A DNA stretch of 64,000 nucleotides from Nitrosopumilus adriaticus (lineage in GTDB: Archaea; Thermoproteota; Nitrososphaeria; Nitrososphaerales; Nitrosopumilaceae), in contig NZ_CP011070.1 in the NCBI RefSeq assembly GCF_000956175.1, forward strand, positions 868,001 to 932,000, in the 5' to 3' direction. Of this stretch, positions 53,965 through 63,598 are shown piece by piece (the stretch's first letter is position 1; every line of letters begins with the position of its first letter). Below the pieces are notes generated by a model. That model did no database searches. It saw nothing but the letters and a program-made list of their open reading frames with translations, and had not been told where the DNA came from. A program made the translations under genes and the position numbers.

Positions 53965-54246
53965 TTATCGTTTTCTTCCTTTGGTTTTTGTAGCGGTTTT
54001 CCTTTTTGGAGCGGCTCTGCGTTTAGGAGCAGCTTTTCTTTTTGGTGCTGCTTTTTTAGCTACAGTTTTTCTCTTTGGTGCACTACGTTTTTTTGGTGCA
54101 ACAGTAGCTTTCTTCTTAGCTGCTACTGTTCGCTTTCTTTTTGAAGCTGTTTTTGCTGAAGCTTCTGCTTTTAACTTTGCATTTCTTTTTCTAGTTCTTG
54201 CAGCTTTAACTGCAGCTGCACTTCTTTGTGCTTTAGTTTGTGCCAT
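53965..54246 (-). CDS. Histone H1-like Lys/Ala-rich protein
   Basis: A 93-residue, extremely basic protein beginning MAQTKAQRSAAAVKAARTRK. Most of the sequence consists of Ala, Lys, Arg, Pro and Val in AAPKRK/KKA-type repeats, with no acidic core and no hydrophobic segment. The composition is like bacterial HC1/H1-type and kinetoplastid H1 tails, suggesting DNA compaction. The same bases give an open plus-strand frame, an effect of the skewed composition. Confidence 0.75.
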   Translation of the reverse strand: MAQTKAQRSAAAVKAARTRKRNAKLKAEASAKTASKRKRTVAAKKKATVAPKKRSAPKRKTVAKKAAPKRKAAPKRRAAPKRKTATKTKGRKR

Positions 54247-54467
54247 TATGAATTTTTTTGAGATTTACTATGTCTTATACTAGAGCAGTGAAATATTTTT
54301 AGGCAAAAATACCTATTTTTATAATTGTTAAATTGTTAGAGATCTATTTTTAAGATTTTTTCAATTTACATGATCGTTAAAAATTAGGTTTATAGGTATG
54401 GTGATATTTTAAATCTTGAATAATTGAATAATTTGATATACATTTTATCCAAGGAAGAGCTGCAAAA

Positions 54468-56100
54468 TTGAAATTAGAACAAATAGAAAATTCATTCAAA
54501 CCAACACCAAACAAAAAATCGTCTATTGCAAAAAAGGGGATGGTTTCATCAGCATTCCCTGATGCGACAAAAGCTGGTGTTGAAATGCTCAAGAAAGGTG
54601 GCAATGCAATTGATGCTGCATGTGCTACTGCCATTGCATTAGGCGTGTGTGAACCACAGGCTTCAGGAATTGGTGGGCAATCTATGGCTATTATTCATTA
54701 TAATGGAAAATCATTTGCGATAGATGGCTCTAGTCGTTCTCCATCTATGGCACATTCCTCAATTTACACAAAAACAAAAAATCGTAAACTTGGATACAAG
54801 GCAACTACTGTGCCTAGTACTCTTGCTCTAGTTGGATTTTTGCATGAACGATATGGCACACTGGAATGGCAAAAGATTATTGCACCTTCAATTCACATAG
54901 CAAAAAAAGGATACAAAATTACTCAACTACAGAACTCTTTGCAAGAAAGAGAATTGGAAAATTTTCTTTCAATTAAATCAAAATCTGGTGCAAAATATTT
55001 CCTAAAGGATGGTCTAGTCCCATATGCTGTTGGAGATAGATTTGTACAAGATGATCTGGCTCAAACACTTACTGCTATTTCTGAATATGGGTATCGTGTA
55101 TTCTACCAGGGCAACATTGCTAAAAAAATTGATGAAGATATGAAAAAAAACTCATGGATTAATTCGTGAAGAGGATTTAGCATTCATTCCAGAACCACTA
55201 ATTAGAAAACCAATTAGTAGAAAATATCGACATGTGACTGTATCTACATTGCCTCCGCCTGCAGCTGGGAGGACATTGCTTCTTACCTTGATGATGCTTA
55301 ATCACTTACCATCCAAGTTTCTTCGTAGCTCAAAACCTAGCTCGTATCATTTTGTTGCTGAAACATTTAGAAAAGCGTTTTTGCATAGAGTACAACGTCC
55401 ATTTAATCGACATACATATGATCAAATTCAAGATAAATTACACTTGCAAAGAACTTTTGCAAAACAGATGGCAGACTCTATCCATAATTCTATGGATGCA
55501 ACACTGCCTATGATTGATCCTGATTTTGGAGGAGAAGATACTACACATCTTTCAACTATGGATAATGATGGTAATGCAGTAGGAATCACACAATCTGTTG
55601 AATTAGCATATGGCTCAAAGGCTGCCGCAGAAGGTATGGGATTTCTCTATAACAATTACATGTCTGCATTTGAGTTTACGACTCCGAACCATCCTTACTA
55701 TATTAGGCCCAATGCAATTCCTTGGACATCGGTTTCACCTGCCTTGGTTTTTAATGATTCAAAACTTTGGATGGTGGTGGGAAGTCCTGGAAGTCAACGA
55801 ATTTTTTCCACTATAACTCAGTTTCTTTCAAGAATCATTGATGGGGATTTGCCAATGGACCAGGCAATTATACGACCACGTTTTCATTGCTCCATTGGAG
55901 GTAATGTCAGCATAGAGGATGGAGGATTTAGAACTGAAATTATTGATTTTCTAAAAGACATGGGATACGAAATTTCTATTAAAGAGCGATATTCATTTTA
56001 TCATGGAGCAATACATGCTACAATGAAACTGCAAACACAAGATGGCTTTCAAGGAGTTGCAGAAGTTAGACGCGATGGAACAGCAGAGGGATTAAATTAA
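54468..56100 (+). pseudogene. ggt: Gamma-glutamyltransferase gene with a +1 frameshift
   Basis: The first frame (54468-55169, TTG start) encodes the N-terminal part: GMVSSAFPDATKAGVEMLKK, ACATAIALGV, GIGGQSMAI. The second frame (up to 56100) has the catalytic Thr region TTHLSTMDNDGNAVGITQ and the C-terminal GSPGSQRI, as in gamma-glutamyltransferases. They join in one frame if one A is removed from the run of eight at 55143-55150; the repaired protein reads MKKTHGLIREEDLAF across the junction and has about 543 residues, normal for GGT. It may be a real pseudogene, a sequencing error or slippage at the A run. Confidence 0.8.
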
Positions 56101-56882
56101 AAAAATTACCTGTCTTATTATCAATTCCACATGGTGGCATCAGAAAACCTCTAGAACTTGATGGGCATCTCTCCATTACTAAAAAAGATCTTTTTGATGA
56201 TTCAGATCCTTTTGTGATTGAAATGTATGATTTGGGTGACAAAGTTCAGCGTGTAATTAAATCAAAAATTGCAAGAGCGTTCGTTGATCTTAATCGTGCA
56301 CCAGATGATTTACCGCCAAAAAATCCTGATGGTGTCATAAAAAGTTCAACATGCTACAAAAAACCAATTTATCATGAGAGAAAAGAACCTGATGATTCAC
56401 TTCGAACCTTACTGTTGGAGATGTATTATTTTCCTTATCATAACTCCATACAAAAAAGTCTTGATGAATTAGAATTACAGTTGTGTTTGGATTGCCATTC
56501 TATGGCTGCAATTGCTCCTGGAATATCGCCTGATGCCAAGGACAATAAACGACCAAAATTCTGCATATCTAATAATGATGGTCAGACAGCATCACAAGAA
56601 ATGATGGAGTTATTGGCCTCCTGTATATCTGAATCTTATGGAATTGATAGAGATGACATTTCCCTAAATGATCCATTTCATGGAGGTCATATTACTAGGA
56701 CATATGGAAACAAACCTGTACCTTGGATTCAAGTTGAAATGAATAGAGATTTGTATCTAACAGAGCCTTGGTTTGATCAAGAACAATTAACAGTGGATCC
56801 TAAACATCTTGAGAAACTAAATAAACAATTTGAAAATACCTTGAATCTATTTTTTAAAAAATTCGATGGAGAAGATTCTTGA
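56091..56882 (+). CDS. N-formylglutamate amidohydrolase-like enzyme, no canonical start
   Basis: The C-terminal 220 residues (from GTG 56214) match the family: DLNRAPDD, CLDCHSMAA, FHGGHITRTYG with its zinc-type His, and VEMNRDLY. Upstream in the same frame the sequence VLLSIPHGG, an essential metal-ligand segment of this family, is encoded, so the real N-terminus is before 56214. No ATG, GTG or TTG precedes it in frame after a TAG; the nearest candidate is ATT 56091, overlapping the ggt stop. Either a rare start codon or a second defect. The product would give glutamate from N-formylglutamate. Confidence 0.65.
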   Translation: MKLKKLPVLLSIPHGGIRKPLELDGHLSITKKDLFDDSDPFVIEMYDLGDKVQRVIKSKIARAFVDLNRAPDDLPPKNPDGVIKSSTCYKKPIYHERKEPDDSLRTLLLEMYYFPYHNSIQKSLDELELQLCLDCHSMAAIAPGISPDAKDNKRPKFCISNNDGQTASQEMMELLASCISESYGIDRDDISLNDPFHGGHITRTYGNKPVPWIQVEMNRDLYLTEPWFDQEQLTVDPKHLEKLNKQFENTLNLFFKKFDGEDS

Positions 56883-58663
56883 CAGTAGAAGTTACAGAAT
56901 TTCTTGCACTGTTGGCCCTACTGCTGGGTGGAGGAATGGTTGGTGCAGGAATTATGAAAAAAATAAAATTCCCAACTATTATCGGCTTTATCTTAATTGG
57001 AATGATTGCAGGACCTTATGGACTTGGAATTGTTGATGATGTTGAATTAATCAATCTTTTAGCTGAACTAGGAATAATTATTCTTCTCTTTGTTGTAGGG
57101 TTGGAATTCAGTCTTCAAAAATTACGAAAAGCTGGAATGAAAGCAATCACAGTTGGAATGACTGAATTATCAATAATGTTTTTTCTGGCATACATTGGAG
57201 CCTTTTCATTTGGCTGGTCCCATTTAGAATCTCTTTACCTAGCAGGAATATTGTCAATCAGCAGTACTGCTATCTCTTTACGAATAATGAGGGATCTTAA
57301 GCTAGTAAAAACAAAAGAATTTGATACTATTATTACAATTTTGATTGTTGAGGATCTTGCAGCAGTTTTACTTTTAGTTATTTTAGGCAATGCCTCTGAA
57401 GGAGCTACGCTCGATTTGACCGGTGTTGGAGTTTTGATTTTACAAAGTTTGACATTTTTTGTTATTGCGCTAGCTCTTGGAATTAAATTAATTCCAAAAC
57501 TTTTGGAGAAGATTCATGGATTGGATATTCCCGAAGGCCCGTTTATCACAGCTCTTGCTTTGGGTTTTGGATTGGCAGTTTTGGCACATTTTCTAGGTCA
57601 AAGTTCAGCTATTGGCGCATTTATTATGGGAATGATTATCGCATCATCAAAACATTCTGAAAGCATTACGAAAAAAATTCTTCCATTAAGAGACTTTTTT
57701 GGTGTAATATTCTTCGTATCTATTGGAATGCTGGTAAACATTATGGCAATACCTGAGGTTGCCTTGATATCCATACCCATAATTATTCTAGCCGTTGTTG
57801 GAAAATTTATTGGAAATTTCTTTGGATCTTCAATTGGTGGTCATGGCATTGTTAGTTCTTCGACTATTGGGTCTGTAATGGTTCCTAGAGGTGAGTTTTC
57901 CTTTATCATGGCAAAGCAGGCTGTCGATAGTGGTTCCGTTAGAGATACTCTGTACCCAGTTACTATGTTGGTGACTCTTGCTACGATGCTCTGCATGCCA
58001 TTACTGTTGAAAATATTGCCAACACTTGCAGATAAAAAAAGCCATATTCCAATGAATGTTTTAAACCCAATTCACATTGTTGGGAAATTTTTTAATAATT
58101 TGATGAATACTCCTGATGATAACAGCCAATTCAATATACTTTTGAAAAAGCATGGGCTGAAATTTTTTGTTAATCTGATGGTTGTAATAGCAATTCTTGC
58201 AATTATTGATTACTTTAATGATGATATAGTGACAATTATTTCTACACTTGGTATTCCCCTCCCTATTGAACCTGAAATACTTTTGACAATTATTAGCATA
58301 TTGTTAATTATCTATCCTGTAATTGCAATGCTTGGTAAAATTGAAAATTTAGTTACAAGTATATCTGATATTTTATCTACCAAATTAATTCCTGCAGACA
58401 CACAACGACTCGAAGAGAAACCACTCCATAGATTAATGAGAAATATTTTCTTTATTGGTTTTATTTTGATACTTATAGCTATCATGCAACCTTACATTGC
58501 AGATATTGTGGAACTTCCATTTTTGCCCTTTATCATATCTGGAATCGGGCTTACCATAGCAATAATTTTGATAGCCGATTCTGTATTTGTATTCCAAAAG
58601 CTATCTCACGGCCATATTATGGAAAGTTTGATGAAAGAAGATGAAACTTTTGAGCCTGAATAG
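56879..58663 (+). CDS. CPA2-family cation:proton antiporter
   Basis: A 594-residue membrane protein with the antiporter core: PTIIGFILIGMIAGPYGLG, FVVGLEFSLQKLRKAG, SISSTAISLRIMRD and GQSSAIGAFIMGM. It resembles KefB/KefC-type Na+ or K+/H+ antiporters. No TrkA-N domain is seen; instead two or more extra helices lie in the last 150 residues. TTG start in a TTGA overlap with the previous gene. Confidence 0.85.
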   Translation: MTVEVTEFLALLALLLGGGMVGAGIMKKIKFPTIIGFILIGMIAGPYGLGIVDDVELINLLAELGIIILLFVVGLEFSLQKLRKAGMKAITVGMTELSIMFFLAYIGAFSFGWSHLESLYLAGILSISSTAISLRIMRDLKLVKTKEFDTIITILIVEDLAAVLLLVILGNASEGATLDLTGVGVLILQSLTFFVIALALGIKLIPKLLEKIHGLDIPEGPFITALALGFGLAVLAHFLGQSSAIGAFIMGMIIASSKHSESITKKILPLRDFFGVIFFVSIGMLVNIMAIPEVALISIPIIILAVVGKFIGNFFGSSIGGHGIVSSSTIGSVMVPRGEFSFIMAKQAVDSGSVRDTLYPVTMLVTLATMLCMPLLLKILPTLADKKSHIPMNVLNPIHIVGKFFNNLMNTPDDNSQFNILLKKHGLKFFVNLMVVIAILAIIDYFNDDIVTIISTLGIPLPIEPEILLTIISILLIIYPVIAMLGKIENLVTSISDILSTKLIPADTQRLEEKPLHRLMRNIFFIGFILILIAIMQPYIADIVELPFLPFIISGIGLTIAIILIADSVFVFQKLSHGHIMESLMKEDETFEPE

Positions 58664-58753
58664 TCTGAAGATCTTATTGACAAATTAGTATCTCCTAAGA
58701 ATCAAGATGTTAAAATAATCGATTTGCATTGTTAATGTAGATATTGAGAATAT

Positions 58754-59218
58754 ATGGAAACTGAAAACAAGAAATCTGAAACTGATGAAAAAGTTATCGA
58801 GAAAAAGCAAGAAAAATTTGTAAATACTCTGGAAAAAAATTATTCAGATGCACTAGAGCATACAAAGAATTTTGGAAAAGACTCTATTGAAAAAATTAGC
58901 GAGGTTAGTTCTAGTGGAGCTAAATTCATAAAATCAAAACCTTATTGGGAATCTTTGAAAAGTAGGTCTCACAAAATCAAAGAAAAAACTTCTGAACAAG
59001 GTCTGGAATTTAAAAAAAATAGTCCTAAATTTTACAAGAAAATTAGTAATGCATTTTTTAATTTCTTTGAGACAATAGTAGGACGAATAAAACTTGGTAC
59101 TCAATATGGTGCTCCCAGTCTTGAGATCCTAGAAAGACTCGCAAAACTAAATGAGCTTGGAATTATTACAAAAGAAGAATTTAACAGGAAAAAGAAAAAA
59201 CTCTTAGAGAGAATCTGA
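58754..59218 (+). CDS. SHOCT-like C-terminal domain protein with charged helix
   Basis: A 154-residue protein: a Lys/Glu-rich helical N-terminal 100 residues, then a C-terminal element (ILERLAKLNELGIITKEEFN) of the SHOCT type, where the two-helix hairpin mediates oligomerisation. It is followed 2 bp later by a small membrane protein gene. Role unknown. Confidence 0.65.
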   Translation: METENKKSETDEKVIEKKQEKFVNTLEKNYSDALEHTKNFGKDSIEKISEVSSSGAKFIKSKPYWESLKSRSHKIKEKTSEQGLEFKKNSPKFYKKISNAFFNFFETIVGRIKLGTQYGAPSLEILERLAKLNELGIITKEEFNRKKKKLLERI

Positions 59219-59220
59219 CA

Positions 59221-59394
59221 ATGAGTAAAAATCTAATAATCTCTTCATTGGTGATAGTAATAGCAATTCTTGTAGGAATTTTAATTATGACTAATTATAG
59301 TTGGTTTACTCAAGAATGGTTAATTGGATTGGGTGTTGTTGTTGTTGGCTCTTCTGTAGAGGGCATTTTGATTTATCTAAAAATTCGAAAATGA
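59221..59394 (+). CDS. Small two-helix membrane protein
   Basis: A 57-residue protein, almost entirely two hydrophobic helices (LIISSLVIVIAILVGILI and WLIGLGVVVVGSSVEGILIY) separated by a polar turn with two aromatic residues. It starts 2 bp after the SHOCT-like gene, implying a joint operon and perhaps a complex. No family. Confidence 0.65.
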   Translation: MSKNLIISSLVIVIAILVGILIMTNYSWFTQEWLIGLGVVVVGSSVEGILIYLKIRK

Positions 59395-59465
59395 ACCTCA
59401 CGGTATGTTTTATGTCAACTTTCTTTGATTTTCGTTTTGATTAGCAAAAATTTCTAATTCTTTTT

Positions 59466-59900
59466 ATGAGCTTAAAAATTACTGAACAAAAAACCCAATT
59501 AACAAAGAATTGTTATCTTGAAGACTTTATTGGGAAAACTGTTTTTGATAGTAAAGGTCAGAATTGTGGTAAAATAAAATCTATTTTGATTGATAGGCAA
59601 AAATTTTCAGTGTCTGGAATTTTGGTCAAAAAAAGATTTTCAAAAGAATATTTTTTATCACAGGATTATTTTGAGGAATTCGCTGAATCTGGGCTTACCT
59701 TGAACTCGATCCCAATAAAGCCTGGAGACAAAGTTGCAGATGTTGATGGAAAGAATATTGGTCGTGTAGTTCAAATAAATCTAAATTCTGAGACCAATAA
59801 ACTTGAGTCCCTTGAGATAAAATCGAAATTTAAATCTGTAATTATTCCATCTGAACGAATTATTGCAGTTGGGGATAAAATCAAAATAAAATTATTCTAA
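59466..59900 (+). CDS. PRC-barrel domain protein (two barrels)
   Basis: A 144-residue protein with two PRC-barrel segments, LEDFIGKTVFDSKGQNCGKI and VADVDGKNIGRVVQINLN. In archaea such domains occur in photosynthetic-reaction-centre-like and ribosome-maturation contexts, and as adaptor modules. No other domain is attached. Probable small-molecule or protein binding. Confidence 0.75.
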   Translation: MSLKITEQKTQLTKNCYLEDFIGKTVFDSKGQNCGKIKSILIDRQKFSVSGILVKKRFSKEYFLSQDYFEEFAESGLTLNSIPIKPGDKVADVDGKNIGRVVQINLNSETNKLESLEIKSKFKSVIIPSERIIAVGDKIKIKLF

Positions 59901-59987
59901 AGAAAAAACTTTGCAAATTAATCCAGAATTTATAATTTTTAAATAGATTTCTCATTATCTTTAATTACTTTAAACATGATTTACTGT

Positions 59988-60239
59988 ATGGAAGCATACA
60001 TTCTAATCAATTGTACATTGGGTAAAGAATCCACAATTATTTCTGAGCTAAAACAATTAATAGAAATAATTGAAATTAATGGTGTCTGGGGAAAGTATGA
60101 TATTTTTCTTAAAGTTTCCACAACTGATCCCAACGGTGTTGAACAGGTAGTAAAGCGACTAAGAAATCATCCTGATGTAACTGACACCTATACCATGCAT
60201 GTTCTTTATGGTCAGGGTGGGACAATAGACAATGGATGA
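59988..60239 (+). CDS. Stand-alone Lrp/AsnC-type ligand-binding (RAM) domain
   Basis: An 83-residue protein corresponding to the C-terminal domain of Lrp/AsnC regulators: AYILINCTLGKESTIISEL, GVWGKYDIFLKV and VTDTYTMHVLYGQ. It has no DNA-binding domain, so it probably senses an amino acid and acts through other proteins. ATG 59988 is favoured over ATG 59976 by TTAATTAC centred 24 bp upstream. It overlaps the next gene by 8 bp. Confidence 0.8.
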   Translation: MEAYILINCTLGKESTIISELKQLIEIIEINGVWGKYDIFLKVSTTDPNGVEQVVKRLRNHPDVTDTYTMHVLYGQGGTIDNG

Positions 60240-60447
60240 AAAATCCACATGTGAAATAATTGACTTTATCAATGCCATATATCGTGAACAAATACCAGGT
60301 CCAGTTAAATTTGTGGTAAAAAGAAAAGCCAAAAAAATTGAAAAATTAAACCTAGATGATCTTCCTGAATCATTTAGAACATGCACTGTTGAGGAATTGT
60401 TCAAAATACTTAAAGAAGCTCATGAGAAAAAACTCTTAAATTTTTAA
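60232..60447 (+). CDS. Small soluble protein coupled to the RAM-domain gene
   Basis: A 71-residue protein with a basic central part (KFVVKRKAKKIEKLN) and a helical C-terminus (VEELFKILKEAHEKKLLNF). Translational coupling by 8-bp overlap with the RAM-domain gene suggests a functional pair. No family. Confidence 0.55.
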   Translation: MDEKSTCEIIDFINAIYREQIPGPVKFVVKRKAKKIEKLNLDDLPESFRTCTVEELFKILKEAHEKKLLNF

Positions 60448-60562
60448 TATATTTTAAAATCTAGTTGTTTCTCAACTCAAATTCCTTGAAATGCCTTAAC
60501 ATAACTACTTGTAAGGGAATTTTTCATTAATATTCAAATTAATCCGGAGAACTGTTTGAGAA

Positions 60563-62170
60563 TTGTCGTTTGAGCCTATTTTGTATATTGGAATCTTACT
60601 CCTAGCTGCTAAACTATTTGGTGAAATTATGCATAGAATTAATCAGCCTACTATTTTGGGTAATGTTCTTGCAGGAATAATTGTTGGACCTGCCCTTTTT
60701 GCACTTGTACAACCTATTGATGAAATTGAACTTTTCATATCGATTGGAGTATTTTTCCTGTTTTTCTTAATTGGCCTTGAAGAAATTGATCTTGCAGGAC
60801 TCTTCCGTGTTATTCGAGGTAGAATCTTTGCAGGCTCTGCAGCTGCATTTTTGATCCCTTTCATAGTGGCTGGAATTTTTGGAATGGCTTTGGATATGGA
60901 TTTTATAAAATCATTTGCTATTGCAAGTGTAATCGCTGCCTCTAGCCTGGGAGTTACTGCCAAAGTTCTAAGTGATCTTGGAAAATTAAAATCTACAATT
61001 GGTCTTGAGATTTTTACTGTAGCTGCAATTGTTGAATTCATTGCAATCATTGTAACAAGTATTATGATTCAAATCAGCACAAGTGAAACACCCGAATTTT
61101 CAGAGTTTATCTGGCTATTTGTAAAAATGATCATATTCTTTGCAGTTGCAGGATTCGTATCTGTATTTATTTTACCTCGTTTTTTCCGTTACATAAAAAA
61201 ACATCTGCAAGTAACACAAATTTATTTTGGTGTCGTAATTGGTGTCATACTGTTAGTTGCATATTTTGCAGAGGTCAGTGGAATTCATGGTGCAATTGGT
61301 GCATTACTTTTAGGAATTGCAATCTCTAGAATGAATAGGGATGATTATCATGAAATTTCAAAAAATGTACATGCAGTAGGGTATGGTATTTTTATTCCCA
61401 TATTCTTTGCTGGAATAGGACTTCACTTCAGTACAGCGTTTCTTGATTTAGAATTATGGGTAATAGCTGGATTTCTTGTAATAATGATTGGCGTAAAATT
61501 CCTTGGCTCTTACATTGCAGTGCGTATTGCACAGATGCGACCTGCAACGACTGTTGCATATGGTGTCATGTCTAAAGGAGCAGTTGATTTGGCATTAATG
61601 CTGTCTTTGTTACAAGTTAATATTTTGAATAATAGTTTGTTCTCATTATTGGTACTTGGAACACTGATGACTATGATAATTTCTAGTGTTGAACTTCAGC
61701 GTAAACTAAAGAAAATAACAACTTTCAAAGTTGGAACTATTGAAATGGGGTTGGTTCCAGGTTATTTTAGAAGAGTGGTTTCAGATGTTACTGCAATGAT
61801 GGTGATCAACACTGCATATCTAAAGACAACAAAGGATGTTACAATCAAAGACTTTCTTAAAAATAATACATTGGACAAAAGACCCTTCTTGGTTTTTGAT
61901 GATAGTGATGAATTGGTGGGGGTTGTCTCAAAACGTGAAATAGACAAATCCCATAAAAAAACTCGTGATATCACAACTGTTGGTGATGTAATGTATGAAA
62001 AGGTCCCTACAGTATTGCCTAGTGAATATCTTTATTCAGTAATTCAAAAGATGAATTCTTACCCATTTGAAATGATACCTGTAGTAGATCCCGAAGATTT
62101 GAAAAAAGTAGTTGGCATTATTTCAAATCATGATATAATGAATTTATTAGTAGAACCAAAAAAATCGTGA
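60563..62170 (+). CDS. CPA2-family cation:proton antiporter with CBS pair
   Basis: A 535-residue membrane protein. The first 380 residues are an antiporter core (PTILGNVLAGIIVGPALF, FFLIGLEEIDL, SSLGVTAKVLSDLGK, IHGAIGALLLGIA, KGAVDLALMLSLL). The last ~120 residues are two CBS motifs (TIKDFLKNN...FLVFDDSDELVGVVSK and VGDVMYEKVPTVLPSEYLY...VVGIISNHDI) that usually bind adenine nucleotides and regulate transport. TTG start. Ion specificity unknown. Confidence 0.88.
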   Translation: MSFEPILYIGILLLAAKLFGEIMHRINQPTILGNVLAGIIVGPALFALVQPIDEIELFISIGVFFLFFLIGLEEIDLAGLFRVIRGRIFAGSAAAFLIPFIVAGIFGMALDMDFIKSFAIASVIAASSLGVTAKVLSDLGKLKSTIGLEIFTVAAIVEFIAIIVTSIMIQISTSETPEFSEFIWLFVKMIIFFAVAGFVSVFILPRFFRYIKKHLQVTQIYFGVVIGVILLVAYFAEVSGIHGAIGALLLGIAISRMNRDDYHEISKNVHAVGYGIFIPIFFAGIGLHFSTAFLDLELWVIAGFLVIMIGVKFLGSYIAVRIAQMRPATTVAYGVMSKGAVDLALMLSLLQVNILNNSLFSLLVLGTLMTMIISSVELQRKLKKITTFKVGTIEMGLVPGYFRRVVSDVTAMMVINTAYLKTTKDVTIKDFLKNNTLDKRPFLVFDDSDELVGVVSKREIDKSHKKTRDITTVGDVMYEKVPTVLPSEYLYSVIQKMNSYPFEMIPVVDPEDLKKVVGIISNHDIMNLLVEPKKS

Positions 62171-62186
62171 TTTAGAATAATTCGAA

Positions 62187-63506
62187 TTAACTTTTAGGTA
62201 TATGTTCTGCCTTTATTCTCTTATTGAAAACCAAACACGCCGTAAGATCTCCGCTTACGTTTACCATTGTTCTCGTCATATCTAAAATTCTATCAACACC
62301 TAACAATAGAACTATCCCAATTACTGGTACCCCGGCAGCTAGTAGGATGGATGATAAAATTACAATGCCAGCACCGGGAGCTGAAGGGGCGCCAATTGAT
62401 GCCATAAGTGCAGTTACTGCAATTAGAATGATTGTCGTTGCACCCAACTCAATACTGAAAAGTTGTGCAAGGAAGAACACTGCAACAATTTGATATAATG
62501 CAGTACCATTCATGTTGATTGTAGCACCTAGTGGAATTACAAATTGAGATACTGCGGGTTTAACTTTCATCTTTTCTTCTGCTGTCTTTAATGAAACAGG
62601 CATTACAGCAGCTGAACTTGATGTCGAAAATGCAAGAAGAAGAGGATCTTTCATCATTTTCAATGTGGATATTATTGGTCTACGTGCAAATACTTTGATA
62701 ATTACAATATATGCTAGCATCATTATGAAGAGTCCGATAACCACAGTTCCCATATATGCACCAAGTCCTACAAGTGCATCAAGTCCAACTTTTGATACGA
62801 TATCTGCCATCAAACCAAATGCTGCAAGTGGTGCTAATCTCATTGCCCACGAAACTACTTTCATGGTAATTTCTTGAATTGATTCCAGCAAATCCGTTAT
62901 TGACTCTGATTTTTTTTTAGGAAGAGAGATCATTGCAATTGCAACAAATAATGCAAAAATGATGATGCTCAGCATTTCCCCAGACATAAAGGATGTCAAA
63001 GGATTGCTGGGGATAATACCTATGATGTGTTGAGGAATGTCAAGAAAATTAAATTCTATATTTTCTACAAGTTGTTCTGTCTCATCAATTTCTAAACTTG
63101 ATAGCATTGCTTCACTATCAACAAAATTTCCTGGGACTATTGTTGTAGCTACAAATACACCAATACCTAAAGCAATAACTGTGGTAATTACAAAAAATGC
63201 CGCAACAGAAATCCCCATAGTTCGAAGTTGCTCTACACTACCTGCTGACAAAAGACCTCTAATAATGGATGCAAAAATTAGAGGAACAATTATCATCTGA
63301 ATGATTTTGAGGAATAAATGTGCAGGAATAGAAAGCCAAGTGGTGATAATTCCACTAGTGTCTTTATCTACAATTCCTGCTTCTGGACCTAGGACTAATC
63401 CTAGCAATAATCCCAAAAACAACCCAACAAGAACCTGTGCCCATAGTTTTTTCTTAACTAGGTATGAAATTTGAGGAATTTGGTGCTTGAAAGACTTTAT
63501 GACCAT
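62187..63506 (-). CDS. Dicarboxylate/amino acid:cation symporter (DAACS family)
   Basis: A 439-residue transporter, 8 helices and two re-entrant loops expected. Hallmarks are STSSSAAVMPVSL (Ser-rich hairpin 1), VSQFVIPLGATINMNGTALY (helix 7) and APSAPGAGIVILSSILLAAG (hairpin 2). Imports glutamate, aspartate or C4-dicarboxylates with Na+ or H+. The frame extends to 63623, but TTTTTATTA (63530-63538) is centred 28 bp before ATG 63506, which fits the usual start of the family. Confidence 0.88.
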   Translation of the reverse strand: MVIKSFKHQIPQISYLVKKKLWAQVLVGLFLGLLLGLVLGPEAGIVDKDTSGIITTWLSIPAHLFLKIIQMIIVPLIFASIIRGLLSAGSVEQLRTMGISVAAFFVITTVIALGIGVFVATTIVPGNFVDSEAMLSSLEIDETEQLVENIEFNFLDIPQHIIGIIPSNPLTSFMSGEMLSIIIFALFVAIAMISLPKKKSESITDLLESIQEITMKVVSWAMRLAPLAAFGLMADIVSKVGLDALVGLGAYMGTVVIGLFIMMLAYIVIIKVFARRPIISTLKMMKDPLLLAFSTSSSAAVMPVSLKTAEEKMKVKPAVSQFVIPLGATINMNGTALYQIVAVFFLAQLFSIELGATTIILIAVTALMASIGAPSAPGAGIVILSSILLAAGVPVIGIVLLLGVDRILDMTRTMVNVSGDLTACLVFNKRIKAEHIPKS

Positions 63507-63598
63507 GATTTTTGACATGCATTCAGTAATAATAAAAAGACGGATGTTCTCGAAGTTGAAAATCTTATTTTGCTTTTTAGTAGTGTGATGATGGATTA

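Noticed and set aside
53954-54283. Plus-strand 109-residue Ala/Phe/Leu-rich frame
   Set aside because: It is the complement of the Lys/Ala-rich protein; its hydrophobic look follows from the repeats on the other strand.
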